Part shown: one piece after another, positions 10,749 to 34,595 of the stretch
Layout: each line of letters opens with the position of its first letter
Numbering within the stretch: position 1 is the first letter of the stretch
Assembly: GCA_023053685.1 (NCBI GenBank)
Contig: JALIGW010000029.1
Location: forward strand, 5,391,707-5,455,706
Direction of reading: 5' to 3'
Length of the DNA stretch: 64,000 bases
Source: Diadophis punctatus similis
Lineage: Eukaryota; Chordata; Lepidosauria; Squamata; Dipsadidae
Made by a program: the position numbers and the translations under genes
The notes under the pieces: model-generated
The model's database searches: none
The model's input: only the letters and a program-made list of their open reading frames with translations
Told to the model about the DNA's origin: nothing

Positions 10749-12055
10749 GTTATAACATTTATTTGCTATCCATCTCATATGCAATGATTCTGGGCATTGG
10801 AAGACATCTTGTGTAAAATAGCACTAGAGGAAAAATGCCACAGTCCACATCTGATGGGTGTCAGGGTTTCAAGTAATAAATCCATTGTAAGCAGAACTCC
10901 GAGGCAGATGAATTCCTCAAAGAATAGCTTTATTGGAAGTATCATATTGGCACATATCTGGTGAAAACCAACTCTGAAAGGCCCCTTGGTTTTCACCTAA
11001 ATAAAATTAGAAGTTTTTCCCTGAACCCCCAACAATCAGTTACATGTTCCAATCACTGCAGCGTCTGCTGGTCTGGTGACATCACTCCTCCTTTTCTCAG
11101 CCAGGTGTGAGAATGTCCTTGGTTCCCAGGAGAAAGTGTTTTATTTTGATTACACAACGCCAGCTATCTTTAATCCCCCCTCCCTATCCCTCGCTCCAGT
11201 GTGGCAACACTGAAGCTCCAAGATAGCTTCACCCAGGTCAGCTTCAGGGTTGATAATGGGACTTCTTTTGCCATATCATCTCGCAGGGGTTCAAGAATCT
11301 TTCCATCAGAAGGTGGGGGAAAGGAGAAACCCAACTTTGTTTCATGTCTACTCAGCAAACCAGGAACACTGTAAAACAGCGAAGGTAGTAGTAGATGATG
11401 GAATTTTACGTTATGACTATACACTTGACAGTGGTTGTATTTTGTAGGAATTGAGAAACATCACAGCACCCAAACGGAGACCTCAGGTGTTGCAGGAGCT
11501 ATATGCTGAACAACTCACAAAGGTAAAGCCGCTAGGTTTTGAGAAATAGACCACCACATTGGACATCTTGTAATGAGTTGCTATAAAAATGGCAACACGA
11601 AGCTAAAGTGGTGCTGGCTTCCTTAAGTCAATAACATTTGATGGCAGACATGAACTCTATAAAATCTGCAACCCTTATCTTCCCATTATACTGGAAGTGA
11701 ATACAGATGATCAGTAGTGGGTTTGATCAGAGTAGCACTTACTCATTACTCCAGGCAATGCCCCTCTGCTCCAGTCTCTGGACAGCCTTCCGCTATTTTT
11801 ACTCTAAAGAGCTAAAGACAGGAACACGGTGCTTGTGATCCATCAGAATTACACAATAGTTGATTGATGGCTCAGTTAACTGTTCTTCTAAATACTTGAA
11901 CACATATCCTTCCTGCTTTAGCTGAAATAATGGAAAATATAATGTGGTGTAGCAAGAGAATGTTGTAAAAATGACCTTGATCTGTCCCTAATCTATAACG
12001 ATATTATCACTGTATTGAATTTGTGCAGATATTTTTTAAAAAAATTCAGACTTTT
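10749..12055. other. Intergenic DNA with a possible LTR fragment
   Basis: Near 10858 the plus strand reads tgtcagggtttc. On the minus strand a caataaag signal lies about 75 bp inside that end, which would fit the 3' part of a minus-strand LTR ending ...ccctgaca. No partner end or internal ORF was identified. The rest (11.2-12.05 kb) shows nothing recognisable. Confidence 0.3.
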
Positions 12056-13440
12056 AGAATTAGAAGATCATGACCTGAAGTTTGAATGACATGAATATTT
12101 ATGGTATGGTAAAGCTAAAGTTAATATGGATTTTAAAAGTCATTTTATTAGATGTGCCATAGTGAGAGTATGGAATATATATAAGCTCATGTTATGCCCA
12201 AAATCACCCTTATGGATCTTAGCTCAAGAAGCATATCATAGAAGAGAAACAGCAGGCAAGGACAAATGGTTGATGTAACAGGAATTATTGGAAAATCAAC
12301 AAACAGAATTTAAAATGAAATCAAGAGAACAATTAATATTAGAAGGGTATACAGTTGTCCATGGCTTTCCCATTTACAATTATCAGAAATATTCAAAATG
12401 GTCATACTAAATATGGTATTTTGGTTTAGAGCAAAGTAAGACAGAATTTGAAGTATAATTCTGCACTGAAGATGAACAAGTAATTGCTAAAATGTATAAA
12501 CTTCTGTTGACGTTTGAAACAGAGGAAAAACAGTTTATAATGTACAGATGAACCAATGGGAAAACATGTGGTTGAAAGAGTTGAGATTTATATTGTATTA
12601 AGATCTGAAAGAGAGTTTTGATAAAATGATGTGATGTTAGTATATGATGCCAATTTCTCATATGGTATGGTATATGAGAAATTCTTGAGAATGTATCAAG
12701 GCACTTCAAATGTAAGTTGTAAATGTGAACAACATGAAGGGACATTTTATTATGCTTGGTAGACATGTCAAAAAGCTAAAAACAATGGATTGAAATATGA
12801 ATCAATATTTAATTAAAGCCAAAACTTTTCCTTTTATATCGATAAACAGTTAGAAAAAAGCCATGGAAGATTATTTCAGGATATGATTACTACAGCATTA
12901 TATGCACAGAGGTGAAAAGATTCAGTACAAGCCACTATAGAGAAATGGTGAAATTACAGATCTTGCTGAGATGTATAGATTAACTTCTTTGATTAAGAGA
13001 AGATACCATTACCATCTTTAGCGAGCCGCGGTGGCGCAGTGGTTAGAGTGCAGTACTGCAGGGTACTTCTGCTGACTGCCGGCTGTCAGCAGTTTGGTAG
13101 ATCGAATCTCACCAAGCTCAAGGTTGACTCAGCCTTCCATCCTTCCGAGGTGGGTAGAATGAGGACCCAGATTGTTGGGGGCAATATGCTGACTCTGTAA
13201 ACCGCTTAGAGAGGGATGTGAAGCACTATGAAGTCTAAGTGCTATTGCTATTTATTGGTGAATGGAAACCTCCTATGAATTTTGTGGGTAAAAATAAAGA
13301 AAGGAACTTCTGATGTATGGCTTTGATGATTGGATAGGATGGATTATAGAAAGAAGAGCATTATGATGTAACTTTAGAGAGAGAAACCAAATTATAATTC
13401 TACTTACAACTACTGTAAAGAATATCAGAAGTTAATTTAT
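12056..13440 (+). pseudogene. L1 ORF2 C-terminal relic, split by a SINE
   Basis: Plus-strand translations give a segment of the type ILKSHFIRCAIVRVWN, then SPLWILAQEAYHRRE and a following EQLILEGYTVV region. These are hallmarks of the region of L1 ORF2 after the RT. Many stops and frameshifts are present. L1-like sequence (CMALMIGWDGL type) resumes after the SINE at 13022-13253. Confidence 0.7.
13022..13253 (+). repeat. tRNA-derived squamate SINE
   Basis: The head is tRNA-like (gccgcggtggcgcagtggtt A-box region; agatcgaatctc B-box region). The body contains tgactcagccttccatcctt and gattgttgggggcaat, and the tail is tgctattgctatt. Five more copies lie in the window (22082, 34921, 41197, 42366, 46385). 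Inserted into the L1 relic. Confidence 0.85.
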
Positions 13441-13727
13441 AATATTTTTTTCCTTTTTTTTCTGTTTGTCTTCAACTTTAGAGAGGAGTGTTTTGAACTG
13501 TGGACTTTGCTGGGCAGTATTGTGTATTCAAATTTCTTTTTCAAATAAGGAAGATCTTCAACCAAGATATTGTGTACACTTGCCCTTCTTATGCAATTTA
13601 TGCAAATTAGTTGTGCAATGCTATTCTTTACATACTGTTCTTCTCCCATAAATACAAGCGTAAACTTCAGCTCTTCAGCCACTCTCCTGTTCATCTGCTG
13701 ATTGACAGCTTGGGCTTCTTCTGCTCA

Positions 13728-25228
<11,501 letters not shown>

Positions 25229-25847
25229 GAGCTGAAATTGTTTTTCTAAAAGCTGGATCTAACTCTTCCATTGTGTTAGGTGCAACACATCAACGGGAGC
25301 TGACAGCTTCCACATGCAATTGCATACAAATTTATTTGTTAAAAGAAAAAAGAACTTTCACATTTTGCAATGTACTATGGGTATTTCCCTCTCACTATAT
25401 TTCCAGAAATTACTATGACAGTGAAAAATGGATGGTGAAATTTTTATTTTTTCTATATTGCTTCAATTGTTTTAAACATGATACAAAATTTCACACCAGG
25501 TAAAAGTTCCATCCCAAAGCTTTACACCCATTTCATATCCTCAGATTCCCATTCCTAAATGCATTGGGTTAAATTTGCCAAAAGCCTTTCTTTTCAGTGG
25601 CAGATCCTCATTTTCCCATGAGAAGCTCTCTCAGTGGAATCAAATATATGCAGGCAACTCTGCATAGAAAGAAAATCAGGTGTGCTAATGGGATGCAGAT
25701 AGTTTCTCAAATTTTTAAGACTCGGTTTATACATTGCCTTGAGCCACAGTTTAGAAACACAGTGCCTGTGTTCACACAGCATGCTAGACCAACATTATGA
25801 TGCAGGAACTGGCTTGCAAGATACATATTAGAGTTTTGAAATCCAAC

Positions 25848-26045
25848 CTTTATTACTTCATAAGTAACTCAAGGTGGCATAACACAGCACAACTTTCCCT
25901 TCCTATCTTCCCCACAAGAAGAGGTGGGTTGGGCTGAGAGTGACTCGTCTGAAGCCACCTAGCTGGCTTTCATGCCTAAGGTGGGACTATAACTCTCAGT
26001 CTCCTGGATTCTAGCCTGAAGCCTTCACTACTAGACCAGACAGCT
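25848..26045 (-). repeat. tRNA-derived SINE (second family), diverged
   Basis: Minus strand carries the tail ccttgagttacttatgaag and the body aagccagctaggtggct. The tRNA-like head is at about 26010-26045 (tctagtagtgaaggc). Same family as 50040 and 61410. Confidence 0.6.
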
Positions 26046-27822
26046 CATTTTATGATCACACATTATGGTCATCTCCCTTCTTTTCCTGCCCTTCTCTCAA
26101 GCCAGCTATTCTCATTGGGGTTTAACTTAGAGTCATGTGATAAGTCAGCTCCATATTCGTCCTCAGAGCAGCCAGTCTCCATAATTTAGCATAAATTGCA
26201 TCTCTTTTTTTCTGCTGCAATACTAGCCAGCAATATCACCATATTCCCATCCGTTTGTGTGAAATGCTTTAAGTTTTGCACTTGAGAATCAGGTTATTCA
26301 TTCGCACACTGGGACATATTAATCTAGGAGTCATTTGCTCAAATACAGGGAGGATTATTTCTAAGGACACAATTTGCATAGTAATATATTGCAAAAAAGC
26401 TGGTGTAACATATGCGTTTGTGGTTTGACTGTCAACTTCTTTCTTTCCTAAACAGAGGATGCTCTCCTTGTTAAGGAGATATGAGAGACACACATTCACA
26501 AGGTGCAGAAGGCTTATTTCTACCCTGGAGGATTATTCTGTAAAGTTTTGCTTTTCTATAGCAACTTTCTAGAGAAACTTGTTTCAGTGCAGATCAAACT
26601 ATTTGTCCTATTCTGTAGGAGCAACTGGATTTTACCACTATAGATTCTTTTTAAAATCATTTTTATTGAGATGCAAATAAAAATTGTTTTTTGCTGGTTT
26701 TATGGCTGCTCATGTTATTATTTGATTCAGGAACTTACAACAACTTTATACTGTGGACTACTGATAATCCGGTTGATGATTAAAATGTAAAATTACCCAA
26801 GGATTTAATAGCAGTGAACCTGAAATAATAGCCATACATATTAATTTCATCCTTTTTAATAAATAAGTAGTATCAAGTCCCAGATTACTTGGATTCCAGT
26901 GAACTCACTCAAAGTACTTCTACGGCAATTTATATAAACTAATAATTAAGTATCTAAATGAGCAAATTAACAATTGTTCTGTTTATTCCATAATCCATTC
27001 CATTATTCCTGAAATCCTTGATGGATGACCAATACCTTTCTTTCATGTGCAAAAAATTCAGGTAGCTTTTTGTGTGTGAAGGCAACAATGGAATCAAGAA
27101 AATTCTGAAGAAAATGATTAGTACACTATTACATTGCCAAAAGGATTAACACCTTTCAGATGAAGCTTGACTCAGAGCACTCCATCCACTTGTACCCAGG
27201 ACTCAGCATTACTCTTGAGAATTTCTGTGTTATTCTGTTCCTGGTAAGATGCCATTCAAAGGGATGACAACCTGATATACCACCCACAAAATCCCTTTTA
27301 AGTCCTCTGAATAGCTACTTCCTAGCTAAGCTAAGCCATTGGGAATTGGCTGATATGGTAGTATGTGAAGTAAGGTAGGAAGATAAATTTTTAAAAAATC
27401 TAAGCATCTGCATGCTCACTTGGGTAACATTCAAAAATATCTTTTCTGAAAAAAGATGTATAGAATAGTCCTGCTGTCTTACAAGTATCCATAGATGTAG
27501 ATGCTGTCTTACAAGTATCCATAGATGTGATAGGTAAACTATAGCTGAACTTAACATGCTATAAGAATCCAGCTGTTTATTCATGACCATGGATAAACTT
27601 ACCTATTTTATTACGTGTCATCAAATTGTTGTTAACTTAGTGACAACATAGATTTTCTCCAGATGATCCCTCCCTAACTTGATCCTTAGATCTTCTAATG
27701 GTGTGCCCATCACCTTTGCAATTGAGGCCAGCCACCAAATGTGTTAAACCTTGGAGTTTAGTATGTAGAGATATATATAGGCTCTTTGAATTGTCAAAAG
27801 CACCTTTCTCTCAGGAGTAATA
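26046..27822. other. Region downstream of the lectin gene, no gene recognised
   Basis: A plus-strand AATAAA at 26676-26681 is a candidate polyA signal for the lectin transcript, which would give a 3' UTR of about 1.4 kb. A 30-bp direct repeat (atgctgtcttacaagtatcc core) occurs twice at about 27472-27533. Nothing else is recognised. Confidence 0.4.
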
Positions 27823-28214
27823 CAGGTAGTTGTCGACTTACAACAGTTCATTTAGAGACCATTCAAAGTTGCGTCATTGAAAAATGTGGCTTATCACCAT
27901 TTTTTACATTTATAACCATTGCATTTCCCTGGCCACGTGATCAAAATTCAGATGCTTGACAACTGACTCATACTTATGACGGTTGCAGTGCCCCAGGGTC
28001 ATGTGATCACCTTTTGCGACCTTCTGACAAGCAAAGTCAATGGGGAAGCCCAGATTCACTTAACAAACAGGTTACTAACTTAACAGCTGTAGTGAATCAC
28101 TTAACAACTGTAGCAAAAAAAAGATTGTAAAATGGGGCAAAACTTACTTAACAAATGTCTCATTCAGCAACATGAATTTTGGACTCAGCTGAGATTGTAA
28201 GTCGAGGATTACTG
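27823..28214. mobile_element. TIR element, gtcctcgacttac family
   Basis: Left end caggtagttgtcgacttac and right end gtaagtcgaggattactg are inverted. A TA precedes it. The core matches the other copies (cttaacaactgtagca; catgtgatcacc). Confidence 0.75.
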
Positions 28215-28825
28215 TGGTTGATTTTTCCTGTTTCATATTTCATGTCAAAGATGAGGAATTGTTCCAGAAACCTCTTGATGAGAAATTGGGCAGTTGAATT
28301 ATGGAGTTGAGGGATGCAGAACTTAGAAGAATTAACTTCTAGTCTGCCACAGGCACTAAGCCAGATTTTCCTACTAGGAAAAGGCTCAAAAATGTCCATA
28401 AAAGGCACAGGGGAATAACCTTCCCACCAGGTTGGATTACAGTTCCCATAATCCTCAGGTGTAGTGAAGGGCACTGTGTTGGGGAAGGTTGGACTATGGG
28501 ACAGGAGTAAGGAGGCTACTGAAGTCTCTGCTTAGAAATAAGCCCTTCGGGGAACTGCCAGACCTGGAATTCCTCCTGCAAAGAGATGCCGTTTGCACAA
28601 ATGACAAGGACTCCGAATCAGCCATGAAGGGCGACTTATATCAAAGCAGGAAACCCGCAATTTCAGGGTTTTTGTTCATCTGTGGCACATGATGATTCGG
28701 GAAATCTTTTCTTCCAGCAGTTTGTGGTATATTTGTTTGCTCACCTTTAAAATGCAACTGGTTTCTTTGTTTCCTTTGAATTTGGAAAAAGGCAACACTT
28801 TTCTTCGCAAAAGCAGAAAGAGAGA
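28215..28825. other. Intergenic DNA, no feature recognised
   Basis: About 600 bp of ordinary composition. Open frames on both strands are short and not protein-like. Confidence 0.4.
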
Positions 28826-29990
28826 GACAGAGAGAGAGGGGAGAGATGGAGGGAGGGGGAGAGAGAGAGAGACAGGGAGGGAGAGGGGGAGAGAGAGACA
28901 GGGAGGGAGGGAAAGAGGGAGAGAGAGAGAGACAGATGGAGGGAGGGAGAGAAAAAGAGGGAGGGAGAGAAAGAGGGAGAGGTAGGGAGAGGGAGAGAGA
29001 GAGGGAAAGAGGGGGGAAGAGACAGACAGAGGGAGAGAGAAAGAGAGGGAGAGAAAGAGGGAGAGGTAGGGAGGGAGAGACAGAGGGAGGGAGAGAGAAG
29101 AGAGAGACAGGGAGGGAGGGAAAGGGGGGAGAGAGACAGATGAAGGGAGAGAGAAAGAGAGGGAGGGAAAGAGGGAGAGGGGGAGAGAGAAGAGAGAGAC
29201 AGGGAGGGAGGGAAAGAGGGAGAGAGAGAGACAGACGGAGGGAGAGAAAGAGGGAGAGGTAGGGAGAGGGGGAGAGAGAGGGGAAGAGGGGGGAAGAGTT
29301 AGACAGAGGGAGAGAGAAAGAGAGGGAGAGAAAGAGGGAGAGGGAGGGAGGGAGAGAGAGACAGAGGGAGGGAGAGAGAAGAGAGAGACGGAGGGAGGGA
29401 AAGAGGGGGGAGAGAGACAGACGGAGGGAGAGAGAAAGAGAGGGAGGGAAAGAAAGAGGGAGAGGTAGGGAGAGGGGGAGAGAGAAGAGAGAGAGAGACA
29501 GGGAGGGAGGGAAAGAGGGAGAGAGAGAGAGAGACAGATGGAGGGAGGGAGAGAAAAAGAGGGAGGGAGAGAAAGAGGGAGAGGTAGGGAGAGGGAGAGA
29601 GAGAGGGAAAGAGGGGGGAAGAGACAGACAGAGGGAGAGAGAAAGAGAGGGAGAGAAAGAGGGAGAGGGAGGGAGGGAGAGAGAGACAGAGGGAGGGAGA
29701 GAGAAGAGAGAGACGGAGGGAGGGAAAGAGGGGGGAGAGAGACAGACGGAGGGAGAGAGAAAGAGAGGGAGGGAAAGAAAGAGGGAGAGGTAGGGAGAGG
29801 GGGAGAGAGAAGAGAGAGAGAGACAGGGAGGGAGGGAAAGGGGGAGAGACAGACGGAGGGAGAGAGAAAGAGAGGGAGGGAGAGAAAGAGGGAGAGGTAG
29901 GGAGGGAAAGAGAGGGAGGGGGGAGAGAGAGAGAGAGAGAGACAGACAGACGGAGGGAGAGAGAGAGAGAGAGAGAGGGAGGGAGAGATT
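28826..29990. repeat. 1.16-kb purine-only tract (GGGA/GAGA)n with higher-order repeat
   Basis: Almost wholly A and G on the plus strand, with only scattered c/t in gacag and ggtag. A segment of about 130 bp at 28931 recurs nearly unchanged at about 29532, a spacing of about 600 bp. Very long open frames on the opposite strand (Ser/Leu/Pro only) are composition artefacts. Such polypurine tracts can form triplex DNA and are unstable in length; that is general knowledge, not shown here. Confidence 0.95.
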
Positions 29991-30164
29991 CCAAACTGCC
30001 GGAAATGGGATATTGTGACAAACCAAGCTATTCAGATAACCCAAAACACTGCTCCAAACGTCATTAATCAAATCGATTCGAAGATATCTAACGCCTTCAA
30101 AACACCCGCTTGGCACCAGCAGCTCCTCACTGCCTTCGTGCAGACGTTCAGCATTAAGAGGAGG

Positions 30165-30171
30165 AAAAAAA
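30165..30171 (-). terminator. Pol III terminator of tRNA-Leu
   Basis: T7 on the minus strand, four bases past the tRNA 3' end. Confidence 0.9.
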
Positions 30172-30175
30172 CCAC

Positions 30176-30258
30176 TACCAGAAGTGGGGTTCGAACCCAC
30201 GCAGACTCACGTCTATTGGAACTTAAGTCCAACGCCTTAACCACTCGGCCATTCTGGT
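30176..30258 (-). tRNA. tRNA-Leu (anticodon UAA)
   Basis: Read on the minus strand it folds as a class II tRNA of 83 nt. The acceptor arm ACCAGAA pairs with TTCTGGT. The D arm carries the A box (TGGCCGAGTGG). The anticodon loop is cTTAAGt with anticodon TAA, followed by a long variable arm and a T arm with a perfect B box (GGTTCGAACCC). The discriminator is A at 30176. A run of seven T on the minus strand (30165-30171) follows as Pol III terminator. No intron is present. All stems pair, so it is very likely functional, unlike the tRNA-like heads of the SINEs here. I recall Leu(UAA) among a tRNA cluster downstream of human OSBP. Confidence 0.96.
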
Positions 30259-30299
30259 AATCTCGAAGATGAATCCGGAAGGTTAGGGAACAAACTGAC

Positions 30300-30965
30300 A
30301 TTGGAGTAACATTTCCCGCCGAGCCGATTGAGCAGCAGCCCCAACTCCCTCCGCCCAAAGCTCGGCTTCATAAGCCACTCCGACGCGCGCAACCTGCGCT
30401 GCTCTAATTTCGCTTTAGGCCAAAACTTCCCCTGCTGGCAAATTGGCCCCGCCTAAAATGAGGAGCAGAGGAGCCAATCCCGTCGCACCTAAAAGCGTCA
30501 GCCAATACGCTCCGCGCTTCTCGAGCGGGTCTCCCCTTTTCTGGGGAATGAAGGTGACACCGTCTCGGGGCGGCGAGTCTCAGTCGCCGCGACTTCAGAG
30601 GGTGATGGAGCATCGGTGGGGATTCCTCTCCCGAAGGGAAAGAGGCAACCGGGGTCCTCCTTTTCCCTCCCTCCCGGACTAGGGGGATCCTGCCTTGCCC
30701 CGCAAGTCCAGACAAACACTTTCATTCCGGTCCTTTCACATCGACCGATAAGCTTCTGGGCCCCCTAGACCTGATCCTTCTTACCTCGTACTCGTATCCA
30801 TTCTGACAGCAGAGCGTGTTGCGTGTGGGTTAAGGAAAAGTTGCCAGAGGGATCTCGAGATGGTTGAGGTCAAGCCCACTTGCTGATGGTCGTCGCGGTA
30901 GTTCTGGCAGGGAGGCGCTGGCACCCTGCTTGCACCCCGTGATCGGCCCCGTCCAAAGCATTGGC
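30300..30965. promoter_or_regulatory. CpG-rich block next to the tRNA gene
   Basis: About 650 bp with clearly elevated GC and CpG (cgacgcgcgc, cgcgcttctcgagcgg, ctcgggg) in an AT-rich region. It lies upstream of the minus-strand tRNA. It could be the open-chromatin region of the tRNA gene or the promoter of an unrecognised Pol II transcript. On the minus strand an ATG is followed 17 bases later by a good donor (cgag|gtaagaagg, near 30785), but no product is recognised. Confidence 0.4.
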
Positions 30966-33598
30966 AACAGGAAGCGCGGCTTCAGATTTAAAGTTACCGG
31001 ACTGGTTGTATGATGTTGGTTTCCGATAAACGCTAAACATTGATTTAGGGTAAAATAAAATAAAAAAGTACTTTTATAATCTCATTCTTAACTTTATTTC
31101 GAGATTTTTATTTATTTATTATTTTATTTTATTTTGCTGACGACTGCTTCATTTCAGATGTAATTGCAGTTCTAAGTTCAAAGTAACTGCTTTGGTGTAT
31201 CTGTTTCCTTTTTACATTCCAGTAAAGATGTAGGAAATTATACATTTAAGAGACAAAGAACAGAAAGAACTTGCAGGGCCTTGTGGCAGAGATTTCTGAA
31301 GAACCCCCAGATTTGCAAGTAATAAGTTTGAGCTTCACCAGAGGCTTTCCCCCCCCCTGCGAATGACAAGCATGTAATGAATTTCAGTTATAATAATCTA
31401 ATGATTAATAACCCTAAACACAAACAGATTGCTTTCGAAGTAATCTTTCCAATTTTTTGTTTTGTTTTTTAAAATGTTGGTATAAGTCAGGGTATTTTTT
31501 TTCGTGTCTGAGGTTAGATTGACCTGAGGTTCCACAGATAAGGTAAGTTCCAGAAGGGTCCCTATGGTCACTCCATATTTTGCTCCTGACTTGCAGACTG
31601 TGTTGCTATCTTTCATCAAAAGATTCATAGAGAATTTACAATACCGTCATATAAGCGATCCCAAAGCTGTTTTAAGTTCTAATAAGCAGACTTAGTGCTG
31701 TAACATTAACTCTTATTATTGAGTTCATTTTTGTGGCCAGAAAGGTTATGAAAATAAGTAAGATGGTGCAAAAGTTTTGTCTGGATTACCAAACATCTTG
31801 CCAGTTTATATGGGGCCATAGAAGTCACTTTTATTACCACTGCATTAAAAAAAAATAGTAAAAAAAACCTGTTTTGGCTTTTCCAGAATTGTCGTCACAA
31901 ACAAAATATTGTAATATATGAAGTCTAGAATACTTTCATTCTTCAGCAGTATATAATTTGCAATTATTCTTGGAATTCCATTATTAAAATCACAATTTTC
32001 TTAATGAATCTTTGCAATGAAATAGGTATAGGAGAGATCCATTTTCTGGCTCCAATATTAACATTTCCTTACACATCCTGTGAATATGCACAATTCTAAT
32101 GGTACCCGCGCTATTGCTAGCATTTTCCAGCTCTGTCAGAGTTCAAATTCAGTAATCTCAAATCTCTTAACAAAAGTATCAGAACTAGAAAAGTTTTTGA
32201 AACTGGATGAGGCAGCCTCCCAACCTGTACCAATTTTGGATAAATTACAAAAAGGCTTACCAACTTTTAAAAAAGTATTTTCAAAGAAAGGTTAAAAACT
32301 GTACTAATTGCCTCTGAAGCAGTTGACTTAGGATACTTGATTCTCTAAATGTTCAAAGTAAGTGGTCAGAAATGTGCTTAATGTTCAAAATTGAAGAACA
32401 TTATGTTTAGGTTGCAGAAACAACTTGGTATTTCCTAATACAGTATTGCTTAACATTACAAGTTTGACCAGTTTGTATGCAGAATTGAGTATTTCAAAAT
32501 TTTCCACCCTCATAAATACAATGTCCGCAAAGGAATCCAGCTTTTTAGACTCCTGAGCAGATTTTACTACTAGATCTTGCCTGTGTTTCTCCTGAAATGT
32601 GAGGAAACTGGCTTTTCTTTTACATTGCAAATGCAGTCTAATGCTTTTGTATGTAAAAGTTGTGCTGTCGTTCTAAAATTTATCCTACAAATGCCTTCAA
32701 ATTCTGTATCTAAAAACTGTGCTTACCAGTTTCACGGATAAAGCAGGAGACATTCCCAGATTATAATGAAGTATATTTAGAGAAGTATGTGCTACAGAGG
32801 CTTGAAAAGGTTTATTATTTTTCTCAAAACAAATGTTCATTCACACGGAACCTTTCATACCTTTGTGGGGAAATGTTACTAGGCAGCTACTGGTGTAATG
32901 GAGTCATTGATTTTGTACTTCAGCCGAGAGGCAACCAGTGCTCAAAAAATAGAAGCGTATGCCTGACACTTAAACCACATTCAGACAGAACTGACGTCTT
33001 GTTCTCTTTCTGGGTGTCAAATCCCCAGCTGCCTATATCACTTTACTGGTCAGCCTTGATCTGCAACATTGGTTTCAAATGGATGGACTTCTAGCAGATG
33101 GCACTACTCAAGGAAGGGCCTAGAAGCAAGTTCAACTCAAGATGTTTTATCACCTGAAGCAAAGAACATGGTGTCCAGTACTTGCTGCTTAAGGGCAAAG
33201 CCCAAAGGAATCAAGTTACTGCAGAAGACTCAGGGATGGGTGTGAGGTATTATTGAAGGCAAGAGGGAAAATGTAGCAACCAGGCAACACTTCAACCACA
33301 CCCATGCCATTTAAAGCATCCCAGAACTAAATGCAGCAGCAGTGAGGAAAGGCACCTGAGGTACTAGGAGGTTTTTTTGAAACAAGGAAGACTTAACATC
33401 TTTCATGTTACAGATTGGAATCAGGGAGAGCTTTAGAAAGGCTTCTTTCACATTGGCAGGGTTTCAGCTCAGAAAACTCGCCAGTGCTAACTTGTTTTAA
33501 AATCTTTTTTAAAGAGAGAAAAGCTATAAATCATGTGAAAAGAAAGACGACCTTTGAGTTCTATGGTTTTACATATCAGAACATTTTTAAAAAATCAT
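30966..33598. other. Mostly unassigned DNA between tRNA and Tc1 element
   Basis: Contains short AT-rich stretches and several open frames with protein-like composition on either strand (31398-31628 minus, 32132-32295 plus, 32385-32630 minus, 32789-33094 plus). None matches a family I know and none forms a consistent gene model. Confidence 0.35.
32132..32295 (+). other. Candidate terminal coding exon, unidentified
   Basis: A good acceptor (gctagcattttccag) ends at 32131. It is followed by 54 in-frame codons of protein-like composition (LCQSSNSVISNLLTKVSELE ... LDKLQKGLPTFKKVFSKKG) and a stop. No upstream exon could be joined in phase with confidence. It could be the end of a small gene starting in the CpG-rich block, a pseudogene, or chance. 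I do not recognise the product. Confidence 0.25.
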
Positions 33599-33759
33599 CT
33601 GGTCCTTAGCAGTTCCTAAAATTAGGAAAATACCTCAGATGAACAAGAACACATGATATATAACACCATGTCATCATTTATTTTACAAAAAGAAAGCCAA
33701 AACGGAGAAGCCATGTGTGAAAAACTAAGTACACCGTATGATTCGATAGCTTGTAGAAC

Positions 33760-34595
33760 CATTAGTTTAGTTTAGTTTAGTTTAATTAGATTTATATACC
33801 GCCCTTCTCCAGGGGACTCAGGGCAGTGAACAGCCAAGTAAAAAACACAATATAAACATTAAAATATATATACAATTAAACTAAAATATTCGATGTGGCC
33901 ATGATTTAATACAATTAAAATTTGGTAAAATCTTAAAATTTAAAAAACCCCAAAAACTTTTTCACGCCAGCCCGGCTTGATAAAAATAATACGTCTTGAG
34001 GGCACGGCGGAAGGTGGACAGGTCGTGAATGGTTCTTAAGTCTGGGGGGAGCTGATTCCAGAGGGTGGGTGCTCCCACAGAGAAGGCCCTCCCCCTGGGC
34101 GTCACCAGCCCACACTGCTTGGCTGATGGCACCCCGAGGAGGCCCTCTCTGTGGGAGCGCACTGGTCGATGGGAGGTAGTTTGTGGCAGCAGGCTGTCTC
34201 GGAGATACCTAGGTCCAATGCCATGGAGCGCTTTAAAGGTGGTAACAAGCACCTTGAAGCGCACCCGGTAGACCACCGGAAGCCAGTGCAGCTCGCGCAG
34301 GAGGGGTGTTATATGGGAGCGCCAATTAGCCCCCGAAACCACCCGCGCAGCTGCATTCTGGATCAGTTGGAGCCTCCGGGTGCTCTTCATGGGGAGCCCC
34401 ATGTAGAGAGCGTTACAGTAGTCCAGACGCGACGTGACTAGGGCATGGGTGACTGTACACAGGGAATCCCGATCCAGAAAGGGCCGCAACTGGCGTATCA
34501 GGCGGACCTGATAAAAGGCCGCCTTGGTCACAGCTGTCAGATGGTCCTCTAAGGACAGCTGTGGATCCAGGAGGACACCAAATAACGCAGCAATA
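33760..34595 (-). mobile_element. L2-clade LINE 3' end with (CTAAA)n tail
   Basis: A minus-strand frame of about 200 codons (to 33962) is open across the RT C-terminal thumb region. It has LDPQLSLEDHL, SRLDYCNAL, RLQLIQNAAARVVSG, LHWLPV, RVRFKVLV and a terminal GAPTLWNQLPPDLR segment. This is the usual end of L2-type ORF2. The 3' end is an AT-rich UTR and a TTTAG repeat (plus strand, about 33762-33785). The open frame implies a fairly young insertion into the older Tc1 element. Confidence 0.85.

Noticed and set aside
13022..13253. tRNA-like A and B boxes as a tRNA gene
   Set aside because: Head of a SINE repeated six times in the window; no acceptor stem pairing.
28641..30200. 519-codon minus-strand frame of Ser/Leu/Pro repeats, with Arg/Glu/Gly frames on the plus strand
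   Set aside because: Pure consequence of the purine-only tract; no domain, start context or codon structure.
31398..31628. 76-codon minus-strand frame as a gene
   Set aside because: Protein-like but without usable splice sites or start context, and overlapping an equally plausible plus-strand frame.
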